Positions 11,396 through 23,552 are shown, counted from the first letter of the stretch. The stretch is DNA of 64,000 nucleotides from Triticum aestivum (GCF_018294505.1 NC_057808.1:228963780-229027779), one strand, 5' to 3'. Notes: generated by a model not told the origin, from the sequence alone. Translations and numbers: made by a program.

Positions 11396-12262
11396 ATGAC
11401 CCACGCTAATGTCAACCTCAACTTCAATGCGTTCATAGAGAAAACCAAGCTGAAAGACGATGGTAGCAACTATACGGACTGGGTCCGGAACTTGAGGATC
11501 ATCCTCATAGCTGCCAAGAAAGCATATGTCCTGGAAGCACCGCTAGGTCAAGCACCCGTCCCAGCAAACCAAGACGTTATGAACGCCTGGCAAACTCGTG
11601 TTGATGATTACTCCCTGGTTCAGTGCGGCATGCTTTACAGCATAGAACCGGGGCTCCAAAAGCGTTTCGAGCAGCACGGAGCATATGAGATGTTCCAAGA
11701 GCTGAAAATGGTTTTCCAAGCTCATGCCCAGGTCAAGAGATATGAAGTCTCCGACAAGTTCTACAGTTGTAAGATGGAGGAGAATAGTTCCGTCAGCGAA
11801 CACAAACTCAAAATGTCTGGGTTGCACAACCGCTTGTCTCAGCTGGGAGTTAATCTCCCGGATGATGCGGTCGTTGATAGAATCCTTCAGTCACTTCCAC
11901 CTAGCTACAAGAGCTTTGTGATGAACTTCAATATGCAGGGGATGGAGAAAACCATCCCTGAGGTATATTCGATGCTGAAATCAGCGGAGGTGGAGATCAA
12001 AAAGGAACATCAAGTGTTGATGGTGAATAAAACCACTAAGTTCAAGAAAGGCAACGGTTAAAAGAGCTTCAAGAAAGACGGCAAGGGAGTTGCCGCGCCC
12101 GGTAAGCAAGCTGCCGGGAAGAAGACAAAGAATGGACCCAAGCCTGAGACTGAGTGCTTTTATTGCAAGGGAAACGGTCACTGGAAAAGGAACTGCCCCA
12201 AGTACTTAGCGGACAAGAAGGCCGGCAACACCAAAGGTATATGTGATATACATGTCATTGAT
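11396..12262 (+). pseudogene. Copia gag (capsid and nucleocapsid)
   Basis: The frame starts at ATG 11396 and shows the UBN2/copia gag pattern: YTDWVRNLRIIL near residue 27, then VSEHKLKMSGLHNRL and RILQSLPPSYKSFV. A CCHC zinc knuckle CFYCKGNGHWKRNC is at 12155-12196. A TAA at 12059-12061 separates capsid from the knuckle in the same frame. Gag packages the element RNA in cytoplasmic particles. The start fits because the preceding 1.2 kb is a stop-rich leader. Confidence 0.9.
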
Positions 12263-13381
12263 GTGTACCTTATCAGTACTCGTAGTAGCTCCTGGGTATT
12301 TGATACCGATGCGGTTGCTCATATTTGTAACTCAAAACAGGAGCTGCGGAATAAGCGGAGACTGGCGAAGGACGAGGTGACGATGCACGTCGGGAATGGT
12401 TCCAAGGTCGATGTGATCGCCGTCGGCACGCTACCTCTACATTTACCTACGGGATTAGTTTTAAACCTCAATAATTGTTATTTAGTGCCAGCTTTGAGCA
12501 TGAACATTGTATCTGGATCTCGTTTAATGCGAGATGGCTACTCATTTAAATCTGAGAATAATGGTTGTTCTATTTATATGAGAGATATGTTTTATGGTCA
12601 TGCCCCGCTGGTCAATGGTTTATTCTTATTGAATCTCGAACGTGATGTTACACATATTCATAGTGTGAATGCCAAAAGATGTAAGGTTGATAATGATAGT
12701 CCCACATACTTGTGGCACTGCCGCCTTGGTCACATTGGTGTCAAACGCATGAAGAAACTCCATGCAGATGGACTTTTGGAGTCTCTTGATTATGAATCAT
12801 TTGGCACGTGCAAACCATGCCTCATGGGCAAAATGACCAAGACTCCGTTCTCCGGGACAATGGAGCGAGCAACCAACTTATTGGAAATCATACATACTGA
12901 TGTGTGCGGTCCAATTAGCGTTGAGGCTCGCGGTGGCTATCGATATGTTCTCACCCTCACTGATGACTTAATTAGATATGGGTATGTCTACTTGATGAAA
13001 CACAAGTCTGAGACCTTTGAAAAGTTCAAGGAATTTCAGAGTGAGGTTGAGAATCAACGTGACAGGAAAATAAAGTTCTTATGATCAGATCGTGGGGGAG
13101 AATATTTGAGTCACGAATTTGGCGCACACTTAAGGAAATGCGGAATTGTTTCACAACTCATGCCGCCTGGAACACCTCAGCGTAATGGTGTGTCCGAACG
13201 TCGTAATCGCACTCTGTTTGACATGGTGCGATCTATGATGTCTCTTACCGACCTACCGCTATCATTTTGGGGATATGCTTTAGAGACTGCCGCATTCACT
13301 TTAAATAGGGCTCCGTCGAAATCCGTTGAGGCAACACCGTATGAATTATGGTTGGGAAGAAACATAAGCTGTCGTTTCTAA
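12263..13381 (+). pseudogene. Copia protease and integrase
   Basis: This is the same frame as gag. The protease site reads WVFDTDAVAHICNS (Asp codon 12302-12304); families normally have DTG or DSG, so the glycine has been replaced by Asp. The pre-integrase zinc region HCRLGHIGVKRM...CKPC is at about 12715-12820. The integrase core follows with HTDVCGP (about 12895), the second Asp after the TGA at 13082-13084 (SDRGGEY) and the Glu in GTPQRNGVSERRNRTL. The product would cleave the polyprotein and insert the cDNA. The frame is lost at about 13350-13380, where the sequence continues in another frame. Confidence 0.9.
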
Positions 13382-15366
13382 AAGTTTGGGGATGCGATGC
13401 TTATGTCAAGAAACTTCAACCTGAAAAGCTCGAACCCAAGTCGGAAAAATGCGTCTTCATAGGATACCCGAAGGAAACCATTGGGTATACCTTCTACCTC
13501 AGATCCGAAGGCAAGATCTTCGTTGCCAAGAACGGGTCCTTTCTGGAGAAAGAGTTTCTCTCGAAAGAAGTAAGTGGGAGGAAAGTGGAACTTGATGAGA
13601 TGACTCTTCTCGAACCAGAGAGTAGCGCAGCACAAGAAAATGTTTCTGTGGTGCCTGCACCGACTAGAGAGGAGGTTAATGATGACGATCATGATCAAGT
13701 TACCACTAAACTTCGTAGGTCCACAAGGACACGTTCCGCACCAGAGTGGTATGGCAACCCTGTCCTGGAAATCATGTTGTTAGGCAACGGTGAACCTTCG
13801 AACTATGAAGAAGCGATGGCGGGCCCAGATTCCAACAAATGGCTTGAAGCCATGCAATCCGAGATAGGATCCATGTATGAAAACAAAGTATGGACTTTGA
13901 CAGACTTGCCCGATGATCGGCGAGCGATAGAAAATAAATGGATCTTTAAGAAGAAGACAGACGCGGATGGTAATGTTACCGTCTATAAAGCTCGACTTGT
14001 CGCTAAGGGTTATCGGCAAGTTCAAGGGGTTGACTACGATGAGACCTTCTCACCCGTAGCGAAGCTGAAGTCCGTCCGAATCATGTTAGCAATTGCCGCA
14101 TTCTACGATTATGAGATATGGCAAATGGACGTCAAAACGGCATTCCTTAATGGTTTCCTTAAGGAAGAATTGTATATGATGCAGCCGGAAGGTTTTGTCG
14201 ATCCTAAGAATGCTGACAAGGTGTGCAAGCTCCAACGCTCAATCTATGGGCTGGTGCAAGCATCTCGGAGTTGGAACATTCGCTTTGATGAGATGATCAA
14301 AGCGTTTGGGTTTACGCAGACTTATGGAGAAGCCTGTGTTTACAAGAAAGTGAGTGGGAGCTCTGTAGCGTTTCTCATATTATATGTGGATGACATACTA
14401 TTGATGGGAAATTATATAGAATTCTTGGAAAGCATAAAGGCCTACTTGAATAAGTGTTTTTCAATGAAGGACCTTGGAGAAGCTGCTTATATATTAGGCA
14501 TCAAGATCTATAGAGATAGATCGAGACGCCTCATTGGTCTTTCACAAAGCACGTACCTTGACAAGATATTGAAGAAGTTCAATATGGATCAGTCCAAGAA
14601 GGGGTTCTTGCCTGTATTGCAAGGTGTGAGATTGAGCATGGCTCAATGCCCGACCACGGCAGAAGATAGAGAAAAGATGAGTGTCATCCCCTATGCATCG
14701 GCCATAGGGTCTATTATGTATGCCATGCTGTGTACCAGACCTGATGTAAACCTTGTTGTAAGTTTGGTAGGAAGGTACCAAAGTAATCCCGGCATGGAAC
14801 ACTAGACAGCGGTCAAGAATATCCTGAAGTACGTGAAAAGGACTAAGGATATGTTTCTCGTTTATGGAGGTGACAAAGAGCTCGTCGTAAAGGATTACGT
14901 TGACGCTAGCTTCGACACAGATCTGGATGACTCTAAGTCACAAACCGGATACGTGTATATTTTGAATGGTGGGGCAGTCAGCTGGTGCAGTTGCAAGAAA
15001 AGCGTCGTGGCGGGATCTACATGTGAAGCGGAGTACATGGCAGCCTCAGAGGCAGCACATGAAGCAATCTCGATGAAGGAGTTCATTACCGACCTAGGAG
15101 TTATTCCCAATGCGTCGGGCCCGATGACTCTCTTCTGTGACAACACTGGAGCTATTGCCCTGGCCAAGGAGCCCAGGTTTCACAAGAAGAACAGGCATAT
15201 CAAGCGTCGCTTCAACTCCATTCATGAAAATGTTCAAGATAGAGACATAGATATTTGTAAAGTGCATACGGACCTGAATGTCGCAGATCCGTTGACTAAA
15301 CCTCTTCCACGAGCAAAACATGATCAACACCAGAACTCTATGGGTGTTCGATTCATCACAATGTAA
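13348..15366 (+). pseudogene. Copia reverse transcriptase and RNase H
   Basis: Similarity continues in frame +1 relative to integrase: KLSFLKVWGCDAYV, the integrase C-terminal CVFIGYPKETIGYTF, then RT with NKWIFKKKTDADG, ARLVAKGYRQ, WQMDVKTAFLNG and the catalytic YVDD (14383-14394). A TAG at 14803-14805 follows GMEH. RNase H then runs from DYVDASFDTD through KSVVAGSTCEAEYMA and ADPLTKPL to the TAA at 15364-15366. In copia elements this makes the double-stranded cDNA. One stop and one frameshift inactivate this copy, but the protein is otherwise well preserved. Confidence 0.93.
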
Positions 15367-15390
15367 CTAGATTATTGACTCTAGTGCAAC

Positions 15391-15398
15391 TGGGAGAC
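15391..15398 (+). other. Polypurine tract of the copia element
   Basis: TGGGAGAC directly abuts the 3' LTR start at 15399, the position where plus-strand DNA synthesis is primed. Confidence 0.65.
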
Positions 15399-17111
15399 TG
15401 TTGGAAATATGCCCCGGAGGCAATAATAAAATGGTTATTATTATATTTCCTTGTTCATGATAATTGTCTATTGTTCATGCTATAATTGTGTTATCCGGAA
15501 ATCGTAATACATGTGTGAATACATAGACCACAACATGTCCCTAGTGAGCCTCTACTTGACTAGCTCGTTGATCAATAGATGGTTACGGTTTCCTGACCAT
15601 GGACATTGGATGTCATTGATAACGGGATCACATCATTAGGAGAATGATCTGAATGGACAAGACCCAATCCTAAGCATAGCACTAGATCGTGTAGTTCGTT
15701 TGCTAAAGCTTTTCTAATGCCAAGTATCATTTCCTTAGACCATGAGATCGTGCAACTCCCGGATGCCGTAGGAATGCTTTGGGTGTACCAAACATCACAA
15801 CGTAACTGGGTGGCTATAAAGGTGCACTACAGGTATCTCCGAAAGTGTCTGTTGGGTTGGCACAGATCGAGACTGGGATTTGTCACTCCGTGTGACGGAG
15901 AGGTATCTCTGGGCCCACTCGGTAATGCATCATCATAATGAGCTAAATGTGACCAAGTAGTTGGTCACGGGATCATGCATTACAGAACAAGTAAAGTGAC
16001 TTGCCGGTAACGAGATTGAACGAGGTATTGGGAGACCGACGATCGAATCTCGGGCAAGTAACGTACCGATTGACAAAGGGAATTGTATACGGATTGCTTG
16101 AATCCTCGACATCGTGGTTCATCCGATGAGATCATCATGGAACGTGTGGGACCAACATGGTTATCCAGATCCCGCTGTTGGTTATTGGCTAGAGAGGTGT
16201 CTCGGTCATGTCTGCATGATTCCCGAACCCGTAGGGTCTACACACTTAAGGTTCGATGACGCTAGGGTTATAAGGAAGGTTTGTATGTGATTACCGAATG
16301 TTGTTCGGAGTCCCGGATGAGATCCCGGACGTCACGAGGAGTTCCGGAATGGTCCGGAGATGAAGATTTATATATGGGAAGTCCTTATTCGGTCGCCGGA
16401 AGTGTTCGGGGGTATATCGGTATTGTACCGGGACCATCGAAAGGGTTCCGGGGGTCCACCTGCCCCGGAGAGCCCTATGGGCTGAATATAGAGGGGAACC
16501 AGCCCCTAGGTGGGCTGGGCACCAAACCCACCCTAGGGCCCATGCGCCTAGGGTTGGGGGGAAACCCTGGAGGGGGCGCCCCCCTTGGCTTGGGGGGCAA
16601 GCCTCCCCCCCTTGGCCGCCGCCTCCCCTCTAGATCCATCTGGAGGGGGCCGGCCCCCCTTTCCCTTGCCCCTATAAATAGAGGGGGGGTGGGAGGGCAG
16701 CCGCACCACATCCAAGGCGCAGCCCCTCCCCTCCCCAACACCTCTGCTCCTCCGCGTGAGCTTGGCAAAGCCCTGCCGGAGAACTGCCACTCCACCACCA
16801 CCACGCTGTCGTGCTGCTGTTGGAGCCTTCTTCCTCAACCTCTCCCTCCTCCTTGCTGGATCAAGGCGCGGGAGACGTCACCGGGCTGCACGTGTGTTGA
16901 ACGCAGAGGCACCGTTATTCGGTGCTTGGATCGGATTATGCCGCGATCTGAATCGCTACGTGTACGACTCCTCCAACCGCGTTCTTGCAACGCTTCCGCA
17001 TCACGATCTTCAAAGGTATGAAGATGCACTCCCCTCTCGTTGCTAGTAAACTCCATAGATTGATCTTGGTGATGCGTAGAATTTTTTTAATTTCTGCAAT
17101 GATCCCCAACA
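15399..17111 (+). repeat. 3' LTR of the copia element
   Basis: 1713 bp, starting TGTTGGAAATATGCCC and ending ATCCCCAACA, followed by the duplicated GCCAC. It is collinear with the 5' LTR apart from scattered substitutions and small indels (for example around 16130-16160 and 16455-16480). Confidence 0.95.
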
Positions 17112-17344
17112 GCCACGTCACCTATATCCAAAGTTGTGCCACCTTTTTTTCTCAAAGAGCGTGTTGGAGCCCGTGCAACAACCACACAAGTTGCACGTAC
17201 ACATAACACATTTACTAGTAATAATTTCTAAAGGAAAAATGCTAGTATGCCACACAAGTTCCTGTCCACTTCATGTGACAAATTTGTGCATGACTAGTCT
17301 ACATATATTCACAGCGCTACCATTCACAATTTACCATACTCCAC

Positions 17345-19496
17345 TTACACGTTATAGATGGGCTCCATGTCCTCCTCCAGGTTCCAGTCCCATGTGTTCT
17401 TCATAGATGGCACGATCCATAGTGGTGGGCAACGAGAATCATTGTCGCAGCTTTCTAGTCCGGTTCCACACGATGGAGACTAGTCCAAGCTGAAGCGGCA
17501 TAAATCAAGGATAGCGTGTCCCAGCATGTCATTCATCTGGTGGTGTGCACTGAAGACACAACCATGCTTCATGAACGGCAGGCCTTCGGTGTCGAGCACG
17601 AAAGGTGGCATCCGCTTCACAATGGGGTAGTTGTCCCTAATGCAAAGCGAGTACTGTCCCAGAGTGTTCCTCGGCACCCACATAGCACCACGGGGGTCGA
17701 TCTCGGCGCCGTTCATCCGGTACACACGACATCTCAGATCTGGACACATGGTGACGTTCATGGTCAAGGTCCATGCATAATAATGTTGTGCTCAAATATG
17801 GCGGTCAGTAATACTGCGCAGCAAATAGTACTACTCCGGTATAGAGGAAGTAAAATAACCGGCTTATTATATATAGCCATTCTTGGCTACATGGATGAGA
17901 TAGTAAGACATGGAAAAACAAAAATGGTGGGAACTAGTGGATTCCAGTCTTCAAGGGCCTAGCTAGCTATACACGTTCCTCCAGGGTAAAAAGTACTAGT
18001 ACTACTCCCTCCGTCTAGGTGTGTAAGTCACCTTACGAAAACCAAATAATCCCAAAACACTTAGGCACGGTACATTAACTCCATCCTCATTCTTGTTTGG
18101 TGAGATATCAACCAATAAGAGATGTGGGTCGTGCATGCTTTCAATGACTTGAGACTACCAAACATGACATGTAGTGGTTAGTTCATTGCATGCAATGTTA
18201 TTAATTAGTAAAAACATTAAGTTCTCTCGTTTTCCCCTCCACCTTGGTCACGGTGCACAACCTAAGATGACTTATACACCTAGACGGAGGGAGTAGTAAG
18301 TAGTACAACAATGAAAGAGAAGGCGAGAGGGTTAAAAAATATAATACTAAATTGTACTACCAGTACAGTAAACATGTCCCAGTCAAGAAAAGAAAATAAC
18401 TAACAAGTACTACTACTACTCTAACACACAACAATGAGAAAATGGAATTCCTGGGTAGATGGTGATGGTCCGATCGTGGTAGATTGTGTGACCATGTTGC
18501 ACATCAGTGGTACCATGGGTAACTAGTGCTAAGATAGTTGGTCCCAATATGGCAAAGTCAGCTACAAGGTTCCAGGTTAGACCGAATGGCGGATGTAAAT
18601 GCACATCCAGGATCGACGATCTTATTTTGATCGGGGGATGACTGGTCCCTGCAAAATAATGGAGAACCGTTAGGGATGCAAATGATGCATGGTTTGTGCA
18701 TTCCGTTTGTAATCTCCTGTACCGTAGGATGGCAACCAGATGAAACAAGTCCCCTTGCTTGTCACCGCGAAGATGCGGCCAACATGTGCCAGCCTCTGCC
18801 GTTACTGCCTGTTGTATTGATGGCAATCCTTATGTTGAACACCGCGATGAGATAGTAATCGTCGTAGCCGCGTCGCTTTGTCGGCGGGTCCACAATTGCT
18901 ATCTTCTTCAATCTCATGTAGGCACCATCATACGTATTCAAGCCCAGCCAGTCCGGAAGGCCGATCCCAATGGTGGAGAAGGGGTCTACGGGAATGGCCG
19001 CACTGCCATGGATGTTGTGCAAAATGATGGTGGTATCCGGCCGGAGGTATGCTAGCCAATCTTCGTTGGCACCAACCTAGACCTGTATATAAGACGGTGG
19101 GCAGCAGAGAAATTACGGGATGGAATAAGTAAGTACTATATTTAGAATATACACTACATGATCAAGCTCAAGGACGGACCAGCTCATCGGACAAAATCCG
19201 ACTACCTCCCAACGCCGGCAACTCTAGCGGAGTCAACGTGCAACCATGGCCAAGGAGCAGTGGATTGTTCGAAGGATTGTCCCGTAGAATAACCTTCTCC
19301 TTGAGGACACATGGAAGATCAACAAGCATGGCCTTTTCCCAAGCCTGTTTAAGCACCGTCTTAAAAAATTTGGTGCAGGAAGCACCGAGTCTTGCGGTGG
19401 TGAGGACGCCAGAGCGGCGTGCGGTTTCTCCTAGAGGATCGCCGTCCAAGGACTCCCAGCCCCTATGAGGAGGAGAACCGCCTAACGAATCCACGG
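17345..19496 (-). pseudogene. F-box protein with DUF295-like C-terminal domain, broken
   Basis: Read on the minus strand, exon 1 (19496-19171) starts MDSLGGS and has an F-box-like stretch (GWESLDGDPLGETARR, ARLGASCTKF). An intron-like gap with acceptor ATACAG near 19083 follows. Then come EDWLAYLRPDTTIILHN, PDWLGLNTYDG and DDYYLIAVFN (about 19070-18762), a further piece at 18826-18416 and a C-terminal piece (RCRVYRMN, LGQYSLCIRDNYPIV, CPPLWIVPS) ending with TAA at 17345-17347. This resembles the large grass family of F-box/DUF295 proteins, thought to act as SCF substrate adaptors. Defects are an in-frame TAG (17480-17482), frameshifts between pieces, a MITE at 18005-18293 and loss of the upstream region by a solo LTR at the start codon. 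The family assignment is from motifs only. Confidence 0.62.
18005..18293. mobile_element. Stowaway-type MITE, 289 bp
   Basis: The ends CTCCCTCCGTCTAGGTGT and, reversed, the same sequence at 18276-18293 form terminal inverted repeats. TA lies on both sides (18003-18004 and 18294-18295), the usual Tc1/mariner target duplication. It sits inside the F-box-like pseudogene, between its last two coding pieces. Confidence 0.9.
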
Positions 19497-20987
19497 TGTA
19501 AGTGCATCTAGTACCCCTTAGTGATTTTGGTGTATTGAAGACTTATAGGTTACGGGACTAATGCCTTTGTGAGTGTACACATGTCTATAAGTCTATGAGG
19601 AGTTTGATATTTATAGAGAAAGTCGACCCCTAAAAATGGATGTCTTCAACTGAAGACTTTGGATTTCTGAAGACTTTCTGAAGATTTTGAAGACGAAGAA
19701 ATTGGTGTGATCGTGAAGAATTGATATTCATGCGAGGAACATGAAGCGTGAAGACTTTTGTTTTCGTATTTTCATTTTCTCTTTCTTGAGTCATAGGAAA
19801 CACTGTACTGTTAAAGAGGGTCAAGGAAAAACTAAGGAAAAGTTTCCAAGTGATGCTCAACTCAAAATCCTACACCTACCAATCCCTTCGAGTGAAGCCA
19901 TTGGAAATCTCATACAGTTCAGTCAATTTCTTCTGTGACAGAGACGAAGTTCTTCTGGTCTCTGAGGAATTTGTTCTGACTGAGGAGTTAGGAATTCTCC
20001 AGTGCGGATCACCTACAAGTGAGGAACATGATAGCCCTGAGGAATTTGAACCTCGCATTTCCGACCATTGCTGTGCTATGCGCCAGCTGTCCCAAAATAT
20101 CTACCCACCTAACGGTCATATCATTGAAGGGCATTTATGTCTTATCATGTCGGCTGCTCTCTAGGCTATAAATAGCCGCCCCCTACAACCACTAGCTGGT
20201 TAGCTGCTCCGAGAGAAACCGACACTTGTCATTGAGAGCATCCCGTCCTCCGAGAACTTTGAGGGAAAATCATCAAGTGAGGAAAACCCAAACCCAAACA
20301 CCTACAAACCCAAAGTGATTGAGCATCACTGAAGAGATTGATCCTGCGTGGATCCGATGCTTGTTACCTTTGAAGACTTTGTATCTTTCAGACGATTAGG
20401 CGTCATGGTCTAGAGCATCCAAGAGGAAATTGTTGATCGGCGAGTGACCGAGTTTGTGAAGGTTTGGAAGTCACCTGAAGATTTACCACGAGTGATTGGG
20501 CGAGGTCTGTGTGACCTTAGCTCAAGGAGAATACGGTGAGGACTGTGTGTCCTTAGGTTTAAATACCTAGCCGCTCCAACCAGACGTACAACTGTCATAG
20601 CAGTTGGAACTGGTCTACCAAATCATTATCTTCACCAAGCTAACTAGTTCTATTTCCTCAACCCTTCCATTTCCTCATTACTGTGTTGTGTGCTTGTTCA
20701 TATCTGTTTGAAGACTTTGACTAAAGACTTTCTGAATTTCCTCAGTTCAATTTCTTTAGTCTGTTTGTCTTCATCCTGTTTTATCCTATCCTTACGCTTT
20801 CTGTACTCCGTGTCTGTTTTCTTTTCATCATGATGTCCATGCTTATGTTATGTCATGTATGCATCTGAGTACTTATTCCGCTGCAAGTAGTTCTTCGCTT
20901 AGGAATTTCCTCACCCTGAAATTCCTCAGTGAAAAATTCAAAAAAATCGCCTATTCACCCCCCTCTAGTCGACTTAACGCACTTTCA
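19497..20987 (+). mobile_element. Solo LTR, 1491 bp, at the F-box start codon
   Basis: The ends are TGTAAGTGCATC and CGCACTTTCA. The flanks CACGG (19492-19496) and CATGG (20988-20992) are a 5 bp target duplication with one C/T change. No gag or pol is present. Motifs built on GAAGACTTT recur through the LTR. The end region CTATTCACCCCCCTCTAGTC is like that of several grass copia LTRs, but I do not assign a family. The target CATGG contains the ATG (minus strand) of the adjacent gene. Confidence 0.8.
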
Positions 20988-22125
20988 CATGGGAGCAGCG
21001 ATGAACTGCCTTCTCTTCGGGGGGAGGGGAACTGGCGAGGAGGAGATAAGAGCGTAACTGCAGGTCCTCGTCCCTGCGCTAAGGAAATTATGCGGGCACG
21101 CATAGTGGTAGTGCCTCGTGCCCCGTGATGGTGAGGCTATTATTTACTATGTACTCATACTATAGCAGCAGTAGTATTACTTTCTCAACTAGTAGTGCGA
21201 TGTACTATACTTCTATAGTGCACCAGTTTTGAACTCTTGAATCTCAAGGCTAAGGAGCTACAGTTGCAAGTGGAGGGTACTACTGTTCCCCAGAACCATC
21301 GTTGTACTATCAATGCAGGGAAAGTACACCTACATAGTGCGTACTTTCCGTGCTCTATTCAAGCGCGTACCTGGCCTACTCAGCCGCTCCTCTCATGCAC
21401 ACACTAGCAGCCTGTTTATCAGCAATGGTTACTGCGGGGGCAGAACATTTGAGTTCTTCGATACATCAAGACTAGGCTTTTCGCTTCCATTTGTGGAGGT
21501 GTAATGGATCTCGTCGAACTTTCTTAGTAGTTCCTTCTTTATGAATGAGATGAGGCAAAGCTTTTGCCTCCGTTTAAAAAAAATCACGTCAAGAGGAATT
21601 TATTTTATAGAGCCGGCAAAGAAGCGAAGTCCATGCGTGCAACGCCACAAGCTACAGAGTAGTAGAGTACTAGCACTTTACGTACAGAGCCATATTGCAC
21701 AGTTCCAGTGCCGCGCCAGGATTTTCCGGCTCCTCGGGCTTAACTGGGAGGCGCTAGTTTAAATATGCTAGCTGATGAGGAAGCTGCAAGTGAGGTGCGG
21801 CTAGGGAGAGCACGCAGGCGAGAAACTTTGCATGTTGTGAATTGATATATAGGAGTACTACTCTAGTACGCGAGCAACGAGATGATGGGAGGGAAAACCC
21901 GTTCACGTGGCTGGGCTATCCAGTGCACCCAGATTGTGGTGCGACACGTCCGTTCGACTTAAAAAGTCAAACTACCAGTGTACAATATTGGCTTGCAGCG
22001 AGGTTACCATTAAAAAAAGGTCGTCGTGCGTTCGGTCGGGATGGAACCCACAAAACGAGCTATACACTCCCGCGGAGTACAACACAACCTAGAATCGCCT
22101 TTTGTCGCTAGTACATTGTTCCTTA
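20988..22125. other. Former upstream region of the F-box-like gene; no gene seen
   Basis: Read on the minus strand, this DNA ran directly into the F-box start codon before the solo LTR inserted. It should therefore hold the old 5' UTR and promoter. I see no clear core promoter and no coding sequence. Several short ORFs here lack codon structure or similarity I recognise. Confidence 0.4.
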
Positions 22126-22144
22126 CAAGAAACCACTAATAATG

Positions 22145-23036
22145 CCAAGAAACTACTACCACTTACCAACCAGCCCTACCAAGAAACGACTACTCTACAA
22201 AGTGCCGTTATAGGCACGTTTCAACCCATGTCGCCCCTTAAGCCAACACCTTCTATTCGACCGGCAAGTTAGGAGTTATGAATTGTGGGACCTACATGTC
22301 AGTCTAGACAAAAATCCCCTAGTGACCTCCTACCTCCGGCCCATCCACCTAGTCATCCTCGGCCATGGGACACAGCTACCGCCGCCGGCAGAAAGCGAGG
22401 TCAAAACTATGGCGGTGCGGAGCCCATCTTGCGGCAGCCCGGATGCCAGCTCCATCCGGCGCTCGCGGCCGCTAGCTAGCCAAGATAGCACACACTCTGC
22501 TGGATGCATCCAGCTGCTTGTCTGCAAGGTTTGCTAGCTAGGTTGGCAGGGCGATGCGGCGGCTTGCGCGCGCGCGCCGCGCTAAGGCCAGCCATCTGGC
22601 TCGAGCGAAGGACCGCGCGGCAGCTTGCTCGCGCGTGAGTCACGCTTGGGCCAGCCAGCCAACCCGTGCGGAGGCCAGCGCGGCGTCCGGCCCGTCCGGC
22701 GGAGCAGCGGCTAGCTCACTCATCACCGGCGCCATCGACAAGACGCATCGGTACTGTTTGAAGTAATGCTCAGGAAAAATAATGATAGGAGGAGGAAGAA
22801 CAGGATAGAAAGTCAATTATGGGTCCCTCGTGTCAACTGTCAAACAAAATGTGTTTGTTTAAGCTGCCTCGTTAGCGTGGACGTGTGGGCCAACCCTGTC
22901 ATAAACGAGTTAAAACGAGCCTAATCGGCACTAGGTAGTAGTTTTTTGGCGCGGATTAAGAAATTTTGGGAATGTTTTTGCTAATTTTTGTACAATAGTT
23001 TCTTCTTAGGGCTGGTTGAAAGTGGTAGTTTTCTGT
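22145..23036. mobile_element. MULE-like non-autonomous element with imperfect long inverted repeats
   Basis: The left arm (about 22145-22240, with CAACCAGCCCTA, ACGACTAC and AGTGCCGTTATAGGCACGTTT) matches the reverse complement of the right arm (about 22900-23036, with CAACCAGCCCTA, ACTACTAC and AGTGCCGATTAGGCTCGTTTT). The arms differ by an indel of about 45 bp. The interior (about 22370-22745) is strikingly G/C-rich with CGCGCGCG tracts, unlike its A/T-rich surroundings, as in elements that captured gene fragments. No transposase is visible, and I could not define a target duplication. Confidence 0.5.
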
Positions 23037-23212
23037 TAAATACACTACATACTGTAAGTAGGAGTGAAAGTTCAGGTTTGGAAGCCAATAAGCACGGCTA
23101 GTTACATAGTGCCTATGTGTAAGTAATTCAAACTAAATATCAACCATGAGTGAATAATATCTTGATGAAAAACTCGAAACTATGGAAATACTAGCATTTT
23201 TTGCATGGTTGG

Positions 23213-23550
23213 AAATACTAGCAATGTTCACGTGCGTTGCAACGGATCATAATTAGAATAATACTTATTCACAAACTTGATAGAAAACACTCTAATTTTG
23301 ATATACATATATCACTAGAGATATAGTATGGTTCAATCAGAATATATTCCTTGGGCTGTTTTGGTGAAGTGAGGGAGGGATGTGGTTGGTTTTAAGATAC
23401 TAATTAAGGGTTTTTCTGCAAATTGGTAGAGAAGTGGGATGTTGTTGAGAAAAGGCAACAACTTACCTCACAGTCGTTAGATGTACATCTAATGGCCAAA
23501 AATGACGGATGGCAGACACACCATCATCACCAACTAAGTCTTCTATAGCA
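23213..23550. repeat. Dispersed small element, copy 1
   Basis: Starts ACTAGCAATGTTCACGTGCG and ends with GATGGCAGACACACCATCATC then CACCAACTAAGTCTTCTATA. The same start and end motifs delimit 23553-23985 and 47279-47505, so this is a family of short elements, two of them in tandem here. The class is unknown. Confidence 0.55.
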
Positions 23551-23552
23551 GT

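Larger units (their letters stand above)
8407..17111 (+). mobile_element. Ty1/copia retrotransposon, Angela/BARE/WIS type, full length, 8705 bp
   Basis: Two long LTRs (8407-10125 and 15399-17111) share the TGTTGG...CCAACA ends. The element is flanked by the perfect 5 bp duplication GCCAC (8402-8406 and 17112-17116). Inside lie a primer site, gag with a CCHC knuckle, protease, integrase, RT and RNase H, in copia order (integrase before RT). The LTR start TGTTGGAAATATGCCC is that of the Angela/BARE/WIS group, abundant in Triticeae. Stops at 12059, 13082 and 14803 and a frameshift near 13360 make it non-autonomous now. The LTRs differ at scattered sites, a few percent by eye, so the insertion is not very recent. 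10144-11395 is an untranslated leader. Confidence 0.95.

Noticed and set aside
21313..22111. Short ORFs upstream of the F-box-like gene
   Set aside because: No codon bias, similarity or conserved motif; they overlap on different frames.
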